NCBI GenBank assembly: GCA_964513155.1
Contig: CAZEMA010000115.1
Coordinates: forward strand, 1-7,302
Reading direction: 5' to 3'
Length of the DNA: 7,302 nucleotides
Source: DATEAV01 sp964513155
GTDB taxonomy: Bacteria; Chloroflexota; Anaerolineae; Anaerolineales; E44-bin32
The notes under the pieces are model-generated. The model was given only the letters and a program-made list of their open reading frames with translations, was not told where the DNA came from and made no database searches. A program made the position numbers and the translations under genes. Shown piece after piece: positions 1 to 5,012 of the stretch (the first letter of the stretch is position 1; every line of letters starts with the position of its first letter).

Positions 1-139
1 CGGGCAGTCGCCAAGCATCCCAGAAGCGAAGCGGATGGGGCTTCCCGCAGCGAACGCGGGACAGGTCCCGTACAGAGCAAGGGACAAGTGCCCACAGGGC
101 TGCCCCGCAAGGCTCGAGGCCGTCAGGCAGCCGCAGGCC
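1..139. other. GC-rich leader region with short inverted repeats, no recognised gene
   Basis: This stretch contains several short complementary arms. CCCGC at 44-48 pairs with GCGGG at 56-60. CGGGAC at 57-62 pairs with GTCCCG at 65-70. GGCAGCC at 126-132 can pair either with GGCTGCC at 98-104 upstream or with GGCTGCC at 150-156 downstream, so two mutually exclusive hairpins are possible. All three plus-strand frames stay open from the window edge to about 178-197, but none of the translations resembles a known protein. Open frames are expected by chance at this GC content. It could be the tail of an upstream gene, an intergenic repeat of the REP type, or a structured leader. I cannot decide between these. 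Confidence 0.35.
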
Positions 140-168
140 TTGCGTACGTGGCTGCCCTGTGTTACAAT
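140..168 (+). promoter_or_regulatory. Sigma70-type promoter for the vapBC pair
   Basis: A -35 box TTGCGT (140-145) and a -10 box TACAAT (163-168) are separated by exactly 17 bases. Transcription would start near 175, giving a leader of about 34 bases before the GTG start at 209. The boxes are good but not perfect matches to TTGACA/TATAAT. The -10 lies inside the repeat structure at 154-182. Confidence 0.55.
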
Positions 169-182
169 CAGCCCTGTAATAC
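154..182 (+). promoter_or_regulatory. Candidate antitoxin operator: direct and inverted repeats over the -10 box
   Basis: Two 12-base copies, 154-165 (GCCCTGTGTTAC) and 171-182 (GCCCTGTAATAC), match at 10 of 12 positions and lie 17 bases apart start to start. Within them, TTACA (162-166) and TGTAA (175-179) form an inverted repeat with an 8-base spacer. The -10 box (163-168) and the predicted start site sit inside this structure. VapB-type antitoxins, alone or with VapC, normally repress their own promoter by binding such repeats, so this is the natural candidate site. The binding itself is inferred. Confidence 0.4.
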
Positions 183-208
183 GAAACAATGATCGATAGG
201 AGGATCGT

Positions 209-415
209 GTGGATACCACCACGGTGTCATCCAAGTTCCAGGTGGTCATTCCTCTCCGGGTGAGGCGTGCTCTTGGCATCCGACCTGGCCAGAAGGTCCA
301 GGTCATACCCTACGAAGGGCGGATTGAGCTCATCCCGGTGAAGCCTCTCAAGCGGGCACGGGGCTTCTTGAAAGGGATCGACACCACGATCGAACGTGAG
401 CCTGACCGACTATGA
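209..415 (+). CDS. vapB: AbrB-type (SpoVT-AbrB fold) antitoxin, VapB family
   Basis: A 68-residue protein. Residues about 3-47 form a swapped-hairpin AbrB DNA-binding domain, with the typical run SSKFQVVIPLRVRRALGIRPGQ (residues 7-28, key features S8-K9-F10-Q11, I14-P15, R18-R20 and L22-G23-I24-P26-G27). The C-terminal tail (51-68) carries the RGFLKGIDT and EREPDR elements seen in VapB antitoxins, which wrap around and block the PIN toxin. The expected role is to neutralise the downstream VapC and repress the shared promoter. The start is GTG at 209, with a perfect AGGAGG at 198-203 and 5 bases of spacing. Its stop overlaps the toxin start in an ATGA junction, so the two are translationally coupled. 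Family is clear; the name vapB follows from the PIN partner. Confidence 0.88.
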   Translation: MDTTTVSSKFQVVIPLRVRRALGIRPGQKVQVIPYEGRIELIPVKPLKRARGFLKGIDTTIEREPDRL

Positions 416-786
416 ATGTCGTCGACTCGTCGGGCTGGCTTGAGTTCTTTGCGGACGGCCCGAATTCCTCGGTCTTTGGCGCGATCATTCTGAAGCCCGG
501 GGAGTTGATCGTGCCGACCATCAGTCTGTACGAGGTATTCAAACGCGTTCTCCAGCAACGGGATGAGAGCCAAGCCCTCCAAGCCGTAGCATTGATGCAG
601 CAGGGTCACATCGTCGAACTGAGTGCAAGTTTGGCCCTCTCCGCGGCGAAAGTCTCCAGCGACCTCCGGCTGCCGATGGCCGACAGCATCATGCTAGCCA
701 CGGCTCGCGAGTACCACGCGACTCTCTGGACCCTGGACACCCACTTCCGAGAGGTAGAGGGAGTCCGCTTCATCCAATCGAAGTAG
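412..786 (+). CDS. vapC: PIN-domain ribonuclease toxin, VapC family
   Basis: A 124-residue single PIN domain, the usual length for a VapC. The four acidic metal-binding positions are all present: D5 (in NVVDSSGWLEF), E41 (after TISLY, in YEVFKR), D91 (in PMADSIMLATA) and D109 (in LWTLDTHF). This indicates an intact Mg2+-dependent endoribonuclease. VapC toxins usually cut initiator tRNA or the rRNA sarcin-ricin loop; the target here cannot be read from sequence. The ATG overlaps the antitoxin stop by 4 bases (ATGA) and has no strong Shine-Dalgarno of its own, which fits coupling to the antitoxin. The C-terminus (VRFIQSK) is the expected final strand. No truncation is visible, so the pair is probably functional. 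Confidence 0.9.
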   Translation: MNVVDSSGWLEFFADGPNSSVFGAIILKPGELIVPTISLYEVFKRVLQQRDESQALQAVALMQQGHIVELSASLALSAAKVSSDLRLPMADSIMLATAREYHATLWTLDTHFREVEGVRFIQSK

Positions 787-947
787 CACCTCGGGCCGCC
801 CAACGACTCGCTACGGCGCTGGAACAACACCAGGATCTGCGATTCACCCGGCTGCCGCGCGGAAAGTTGCAGAGTGACCCGCCTGCCTGAACGCGCGAGA
901 CGCCGGTCGAACCCTGGCTCGTCCTCCTCACCTCGCTCCGTTCGCAT

Positions 948-982
948 CCCGCGGTTCCCCGCCGGGCCGATTTGACTTTTTT
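948..982 (+). terminator. Possible intrinsic terminator after vapC
   Basis: CCC-GCGG (948-954) pairs with CCGC (959-962) and GGG (964-966), with a TTCC loop and one bulged C at 963. A run of six T's follows at 977-982. The T-run starts 10 bases after the stem, which is farther than in a classic terminator. It also overlaps the -35 box of the next promoter, so the assignment is tentative. The rest of 787-947 shows no gene. Confidence 0.3.
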
Positions 983-1000
983 CAGCATTGACACTAGGAT
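972..1000 (+). promoter_or_regulatory. Sigma70-type promoter for the recombinase-like gene
   Basis: TTGACT (972-977) and TAGGAT (995-1000) are separated by 17 bases. The predicted transcript start is near 1007, which leaves about 38 bases before the ATG at 1045. A second -35-like TTGACA at 988-993 has no good -10 partner. This promoter position rules out the upstream TTG at 988 as the translation start. Confidence 0.6.
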
Positions 1001-1044
1001 GTCCCCCGATTCGTGGCTATGCGAACCAGATCGCGGAGAAGTCG

Positions 1045-1998
1045 ATGGCCTACGCTCCAGACGAGCTGCCCCTGTTCTCCAGGCCCCCGGGTGGCCCCAC
1101 TTCCCCAACCGAGCAGGCTGGGCACCTGAGAGCGGATGTCAGCCTGAGCGCCTCCACCAACGCCTGGGGCGAAGCCCTGGCCAGAGCCGGCCGCTCTATC
1201 CACACCGTTAAGGCCTTCACCGGGGACCTGCGCCTCCTGGCCCGCTTCATCGGCGCCGGTCAGTCCGTCAGCGCCATCGGCACCTACGACATCCGGAACT
1301 TCCTGGATTGGATGGTCCACAAGCGGGGGGTGCCCTGCAGCCCAAAGACGTACTCTCGCAGGGTGACGTCCATCAAGGCCTTCTTCCGCTGGCTGGTTGA
1401 GAGTGGCGTCCTGGACGCCGACCCTGCCGACCCGATCCCGCAGCAGACGGTCCTCAGCCCAATACCGGATGTTCTCACCTCGGACGAGGTCGAGGCCGTG
1501 CTCCAGACAGCCCAAGACCTGCGGACCGGCCCCCGACCGGATGCCCGCTCGTACACGCTTGTCGGCCTGCTCCTCCACACAGGCCTCAAGAAGGGCGAGT
1601 GCCTCGCCTTGCGCCTGAACCACGTGGATCTGTCATCGCCCGAAGGTCCGATGCTCTTCATCCGCTACGGCGAGGTCAGCAAGCGCTACAAGGAACGCAG
1701 GCTAACCCTCGACCATGCCTGGATCCAAGCCTACCGCGAGTACCTGGCGCAGTACGGACCCCGAGACCGGATCTTCCCCTGGTCGCCCCGCCGGTTGGAA
1801 TACCTGCTCGAGGACCTGGGCCAGGCCGCCGGCCTGAAGAAACACCTCTCCTTCGACATGTGCCGCTGGACCTCCGCACTCAACGACTACCGGGCAGGCC
1901 TGGACAAGGACCGCATCCGCCAGAAGCTCGGAGTATCCAAGATCCAGTGGCGTGAGGTTGGGTCGAAACTCGATCGTCTCGCGTCCAGCGTCGGCTGA
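1045..1998 (+). CDS. Tyrosine-recombinase-fold protein with degenerate active site
   Basis: A 317-residue protein with the phage-integrase layout. Residues 1-33 are a Pro/Gly-rich, probably flexible tail, about 34-125 a SAM-like core-binding domain (ending KAFFRWLVESGVL), and about 144-312 the catalytic fold. Key positions are altered. The box I Arg is Lys (TGLKKGECLALRL, K182). The HxxR box reads D271-M-C-R274-W-T, keeping only the Arg. The LGH motif is LGV (V297). The nucleophile position, near 306, is Gly/Ser. No tyrosine occurs after residue 282. K213 or K216 may be the conserved beta-hairpin Lys. DNA binding is plausible, but normal strand cleavage is not expected. The ATG at 1045 has GGAGA at 1035-1039, 5 bases upstream, and lies downstream of the promoter, so I prefer it over TTG 988. 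It may be a conserved chromosomal protein rather than a decayed integrase, because the reading frame is intact. Confidence 0.8.
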   Translation: MAYAPDELPLFSRPPGGPTSPTEQAGHLRADVSLSASTNAWGEALARAGRSIHTVKAFTGDLRLLARFIGAGQSVSAIGTYDIRNFLDWMVHKRGVPCSPKTYSRRVTSIKAFFRWLVESGVLDADPADPIPQQTVLSPIPDVLTSDEVEAVLQTAQDLRTGPRPDARSYTLVGLLLHTGLKKGECLALRLNHVDLSSPEGPMLFIRYGEVSKRYKERRLTLDHAWIQAYREYLAQYGPRDRIFPWSPRRLEYLLEDLGQAAGLKKHLSFDMCRWTSALNDYRAGLDKDRIRQKLGVSKIQWREVGSKLDRLASSVG

Positions 1999-2015
1999 AC
2001 CCCCGGGGCGCGCAA

Positions 2016-2042
2016 CGGGGCAGAGCATTCTGCCCTGCCCCG
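2016..2042. terminator. Hairpin between convergent genes, possible bidirectional terminator
   Basis: GGGCAGA (2018-2024) pairs perfectly with TCTGCCC (2029-2035) around a GCAT loop. A competing 8-bp stem pairs CGGGGCAG (2016-2023) with CTGCCCCG (2035-2042). It lies 18 bases after the recombinase-like gene and 70 bases beyond the end of the oppositely oriented DUF47 gene. Neither strand has a T-tract after the stem, so it would need a factor to terminate, or it may protect mRNA 3' ends. Confidence 0.45.
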
Positions 2043-2112
2043 CCACAATCGGCTCCGGAGCAATCCCACCTCGTGTCGCCCCGGACCCCTCTCCTTCATC
2101 CGCCCATTCGCA

Positions 2113-2733
2113 CTACATCTTCTTGACGACGATGTCACCGATCGCGTTTGCCGCCGCATCCCCCCGATCGGCGGCGTTGGACAGATGGCGGTAGATCTCC
2201 CGCAGCTTAAACATCTCGACGACCTGCTCGATGTCATGCGGCATCTGGAAGAGAGCTGCAATCGCCTCGCGGTAGACACTCTCCATCCGGTTCTCGAGCG
2301 CCTTGGCCCGGACGGCGTGATCGTTGGCCACGTTTGGATGATCCTCCAGCCGCATCACGCCCATGTGGATCTCCCGAGCCGCGTCCGTCAGCAGCGACAC
2401 CATCCGCTCAATGTACTCGTTGGGCTTGACATGGAGAAGGAACATCTCTTCCACCGTGGTGTAGGCGTAGTCCAGCACGTCATCCACGGTCAACGAAAGG
2501 GCAAAGATATCCTCCCGGTCGATGGGTGTCACAAACGTCCGGTTGAGCTCGTCGATCAGAATCCGCCGAACTTCGTCGGCCTGGGACTCAATCTCTGAGA
2601 CACGCCGGGCCAACGTCTCATCGGGATCCTTGACGAATTGAAGGAGCGCCTTCATGCCCTCTTCGGAGAACTCGCACTGCTTGATCAGCAAATCGATGAA
2701 GCGATTCGTCTTCTTACGGGCAAAGATGCTCAT
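2113..2733 (-). CDS. DUF47 / PhoU-like protein (Pit-accessory family)
   Basis: A 206-residue, all-helical PhoU_div/DUF47 protein. Family marks in order are the N-terminal MSIFARKKTNRFIDLL; an ExxxD metal-binding pattern E49-S-Q-A-D53; FVTPIDREDI at 67-76; a second acidic repeat around E147-E151; and the terminal helix HLSNAADRGDAAANAIGDI (183-201). Length matches the family. Members are cytoplasmic and usually encoded beside a Pit-type phosphate transporter, which they are thought to modulate; some are linked to polyphosphate. Here no pit gene is adjacent: the downstream neighbour is the convergent recombinase-like gene, and upstream is the divergent era operon. The start is ATG (complement of 2731-2733) with GAGGT (complement of 2740-2744) 6 bases upstream. 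Family assignment is firm; the exact role is not. Confidence 0.88.
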   Translation of the reverse strand: MSIFARKKTNRFIDLLIKQCEFSEEGMKALLQFVKDPDETLARRVSEIESQADEVRRILIDELNRTFVTPIDREDIFALSLTVDDVLDYAYTTVEEMFLLHVKPNEYIERMVSLLTDAAREIHMGVMRLEDHPNVANDHAVRAKALENRMESVYREAIAALFQMPHDIEQVVEMFKLREIYRHLSNAADRGDAAANAIGDIVVKKM

Positions 2734-2840
2734 CTGTCGACCTCGACGTGGTATTCATTCTGCCGGAGGGCATCGCCCGAACTGGGCGGAAACCTGCCCC
2801 GGCACTACATGCCAGCCCCGGCGCTTTCTCTCTGACGCGA

Positions 2841-2856
2841 GACCCCATCGGGGGTC
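2841..2856. promoter_or_regulatory. Perfect 6-bp inverted repeat with 4-base loop
   Basis: GACCCC (2841-2846) is the exact reverse complement of GGGGTC (2851-2856), with ATCG between. If the DUF47 gene is transcribed from the minus-strand promoter at 2877-2885, this would be a hairpin in its 5' leader. Otherwise it may be an operator. Confidence 0.3.
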
Positions 2857-2876
2857 AACACCGCGGTTTCGCGCCT

Positions 2877-2885
2877 ATGATACCA
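2877..2885 (-). promoter_or_regulatory. Possible extended -10 promoter for the DUF47 gene
   Basis: Read on the minus strand, the site is TGGTATCAT, an extended -10 (TGn plus TATCAT, 5 of 6 matches). No -35 box lies at the usual distance; a TTGACT (complement of 2909-2914) is too far away. Use of this site would give a leader of roughly 140 bases. Confidence 0.3.
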
Positions 2886-3106
2886 CCGAAGAGCGGGGAG
2901 CAGCCTCCAGTCAACCTCCCCCGCCTCAGTCTTCGCTTCTCCCCGGTTGCCTGGCCGCGCCGGCCCGGGCGCATCAAACTCAGCACAAGTCACTGCGATC
3001 TGCCGTGGGCAAGCCATCGGCCAAGGATGGGCCGGCCGTTTCCGATTCCCGCTTCTCGGGAAGTCAGTCCCGGGCTGGAGCGGTGCTGACTGCCCGCGCC
3101 GCCTGC

Positions 3107-3135
3107 TTGACAGGGCGCGCCCCTGAAACCACAAT
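3107..3135 (+). promoter_or_regulatory. Sigma70 promoter for era, predicted leaderless
   Basis: A perfect -35 TTGACA (3107-3112) is followed after 17 bases by CACAAT (3130-3135), a 4-of-6 match to the -10 consensus. The expected transcript start, 6-7 bases past the -10, falls on or next to the era ATG at 3142. There is no properly spaced Shine-Dalgarno before this ATG, only GGG ending 2 bases away. Both facts point to a leaderless mRNA. Confidence 0.55.
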
Positions 3136-3141
3136 AGGGTC

Positions 3142-4056
3142 ATGAGCGAATTCGAGCCCTTGGAAGGGCATCGATCCGGCTTCGTGGCAGTTATCGGGCG
3201 GCCGAGCGTTGGCAAGTCGACCCTGATCAACGCCTACCTGGGGCAGACGATCGCTCCGGTGTCCCCGCGACCACAGACCACTCGCCGCCGGCAGCTGGGC
3301 ATTCTCACCCTCCCCGAGGCCCAGGTCATCTTCATTGACACTCCGGGCATCCATGTGCCCCGCCACAAGCTGGGTGAGGTGATGAATGCCGCGGCCGAGG
3401 AAGCGCTCCGGGACGCCGATGTCCTTCTGGTGATCTTCGACCTCACCCACCCGCCCACGCCCGAGGATGAGCGGGTGGCTGAGATCCTCCGTGATCTGCA
3501 TCCAAAGGCGCCGGTGCTGGTGGCCCTGAACAAGGCCGATGATGTCCCTCCCTCCCGCCTGACGGCGAGGCAGACAGCCTTCCAGTCGCTGATTCCGCAA
3601 GGTCAGGCGTACGTAGTCTCCGCCCTGCGCGGTGACGGCCGGGCCGAGCTCCTCGAGAGGCTGATCGCCCTGCTGCCTCCAGGTCCCCGCTACTACCCGC
3701 CCGACACCATCACCGATACCTATGAACGCACCATCGCTGCCGAGCTCATTCGGGCCGCGGCCATGCACTTGCTTCGGGATGAGGTTCCTCACGGCATCAG
3801 CGTCCGCATCGACGAGTACACCGAACGCAACGAACACGGGGCCTATATCGTGGCCACGCTCTTCGTTGAGCGAGAATCGCACAAGCCCATTGTGATCGGC
3901 AAGGGCGGCGCCATGCTCCGCAAGATTGGCACCCGGGCGCGCCAGGAGATCGAGACCATGTCAGGCCGGAAGGTCTACCTGGAGATTCGCGTCAAGGTCG
4001 AGGCGGGCTGGCGGGACGACGAGAACGCCCTCAAGCGCTTCGGTTTCCTGGAGTAG
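3142..4056 (+). CDS. era: GTPase Era, ribosome small-subunit assembly factor
   Basis: A 304-residue, full-length Era. The N-terminal GTPase domain shows G1 GRPSVGKS (19-26), the G2 threonine in PQTTRRR (44-50), G3 DTPG (66-69), G4 NKAD (130-133) and G5 SAL (160-162). The C-terminal KH domain shows the GKGG loop at 253-256 (VIGKGGAMLRKIG). Era binds the 3' end of 16S rRNA and guides 30S maturation, cycling between GTP and GDP forms on the ribosome and at the membrane. All nucleotide-binding motifs are intact. It heads a plus-strand cluster; the methyltransferase follows 32 bases later. The ATG at 3142 is backed by the protein alignment (start MSEFEPLEGHRSGFVAVIG), although the ribosome-binding site is poor. 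Normal neighbours such as ybeY or recO are not in the window. Confidence 0.97.
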   Translation: MSEFEPLEGHRSGFVAVIGRPSVGKSTLINAYLGQTIAPVSPRPQTTRRRQLGILTLPEAQVIFIDTPGIHVPRHKLGEVMNAAAEEALRDADVLLVIFDLTHPPTPEDERVAEILRDLHPKAPVLVALNKADDVPPSRLTARQTAFQSLIPQGQAYVVSALRGDGRAELLERLIALLPPGPRYYPPDTITDTYERTIAAELIRAAAMHLLRDEVPHGISVRIDEYTERNEHGAYIVATLFVERESHKPIVIGKGGAMLRKIGTRARQEIETMSGRKVYLEIRVKVEAGWRDDENALKRFGFLE

Positions 4057-4077
4057 CCGAGGGGAGAACCTCGGAGG
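4057..4077 (+). promoter_or_regulatory. Hairpin overlapping the methyltransferase Shine-Dalgarno
   Basis: Immediately after the era stop, CCGAGG (4057-4062) pairs with CCTCGG (4069-4074) around a 6-base loop. The only Shine-Dalgarno for the next gene, GGAGG (4073-4077), has its first two bases inside the stem. It lies 11 bases from the TTG start, which is long. This arrangement should lower translation initiation or couple it to ribosomes finishing era. Confidence 0.45.
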
Positions 4078-4088
4078 ACCAGAGACTC

Positions 4089-5012
4089 TTGACCAGACGC
4101 AAGCCTACCCGAACCAGCTCCTTCGGTTCCCCCGGCCGGGAGAGCCACGACTCCTCGGCTTTCTACAGCAGCCGGCTCTACGCGGGCCGCCAACCAATGG
4201 CACCTGGCGAACCGGCGGAGGTGCCCGTCCCCGAGGATAGGCTCGATCGCCTGTATCTCAAGTCCTCCGAGGACATGTCTGAGCTGCCCGACAACAGCGT
4301 TCACTTGATGGTCACCTCCCCGCCCTACAATGTGGGCAAGGACTACGACGCCGACCTGACGCTGGACGAGTACCGGGATCTGTTGCGTCGGGTCCTGCGC
4401 GAGACCTACCGGGTGCTGGCTACGGGTGGCAGAGCATGCATTAACATCGCCAGCCTCGGGCGCAAGCCCTACGTTCCGCTGCACGCCTACGTCATCCAGG
4501 ACATGCTGGAGCTCGGCTACCTGATGCGGGGCGAAATCATCTGGGACAAGGGCGGCAGCGCCAGCCGGTCCACAGCCTGGGGTTCCTGGCTCTCGGCCGT
4601 CAACCCGGTCCTGCGAGATGTGCACGAGTACATTCTGGTCTTCTCCAAGGACAGCTTTTCACGGACGGCGTCCGGTCGCGCCAGCACGATTGACAGAGAC
4701 GGCTTCCTGGAATGCACCAAGAGCGTCTGGAGCTTGCCGGCGGTCCCAGCCCGACAGGTCGGTCACCCCGCCCCGTTCCCCGAGGAGCTCCCTCGTCGCC
4801 TGATCGAGCTGTACACCTTCCGCGGGGATGTCGTCCTGGATCCGTTCTGCGGAGCCGGGACGACCTGCGTCGCCGCGCTGCTGACCGGACGCCGATACGT
4901 CGGCTACGAGATTGAGGCCGACTACTTGCGGATCGCGCAGGAACGGTTGAACGCAGCGGTCCAGAAACGCGAGGCGGAAGCCTCCCAGGGACGCCCAGGA
5001 GAGAATCAATGA
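4089..5012 (+). CDS. Beta-class DNA methyltransferase (N4-cytosine or N6-adenine), orphan
   Basis: A 307-residue amino-methyltransferase. Catalytic motif IV, TSPPYN (76-81), comes first. The SAM-binding motif I, DPFCGAGTT (251-259), comes near the C-terminus, followed by VGYEIEADYLRIAQERL (271-287). This IV-before-I order defines the beta class. The T-S-P-P-Y form is typical of N4-cytosine enzymes but also occurs in adenine enzymes. The variable part includes GRKPYVPLHAY (124-134), GEIIWDKG (148-155) and NPVLRDVHEYILVFSK (172-187). The recognition site cannot be inferred. No endonuclease or specificity gene is nearby. I prefer the TTG start at 4089 because residues 20-31 (HDSSAFYSSRLY) look like family sequence; the alternative is ATG 4197, which lacks a Shine-Dalgarno. 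Its stop overlaps the purB start by 4 bases. Confidence 0.88.
   Translation: MTRRKPTRTSSFGSPGRESHDSSAFYSSRLYAGRQPMAPGEPAEVPVPEDRLDRLYLKSSEDMSELPDNSVHLMVTSPPYNVGKDYDADLTLDEYRDLLRRVLRETYRVLATGGRACINIASLGRKPYVPLHAYVIQDMLELGYLMRGEIIWDKGGSASRSTAWGSWLSAVNPVLRDVHEYILVFSKDSFSRTASGRASTIDRDGFLECTKSVWSLPAVPARQVGHPAPFPEELPRRLIELYTFRGDVVLDPFCGAGTTCVAALLTGRRYVGYEIEADYLRIAQERLNAAVQKREAEASQGRPGENQ

Larger units (their letters stand above)
2734..3106. other. Divergent intergenic region without a convincing gene
   Basis: About 400 bases separate the DUF47 gene from era. Open frames cross it on both strands, but none resembles a known protein, and their composition looks like chance at high GC. It contains a perfect 6-bp hairpin at 2841-2856 (GACCCC-ATCG-GGGGTC), a GCCCGGGC palindrome near 2963-2970 and a possible minus-strand promoter at 2877-2885. 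No tRNA or known small RNA was recognised. A short unannotated RNA or a regulator-binding region is possible. Confidence 0.5.

Noticed and set aside
1..192. C-terminal end of an upstream gene in an open plus-strand frame
   Set aside because: All three frames are open, none looks like protein, and the vapBC promoter lies within it.
897..968. tRNA-like T-arm (GGTCGAACCC) that could mark an integrase attachment site
   Set aside because: No acceptor stem, anticodon arm or full cloverleaf could be formed, and no duplicated att core was found.
988..1044. Upstream TTG start for the recombinase-like gene
   Set aside because: It lies upstream of the predicted transcript start near 1007 and has no Shine-Dalgarno, whereas ATG 1045 has GGAGA 5 bases before it.
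2654..3145. Plus-strand open frames across the DUF47-era intergenic region
   Set aside because: They have low-complexity Pro/Arg/Ser-rich translations, overlap the start of the DUF47 gene, and show no known domain.
3064..3882. A 272-codon open frame on the minus strand across era
   Set aside because: It shadows the era GTPase domain and has no recognisable motifs or ribosome-binding support.
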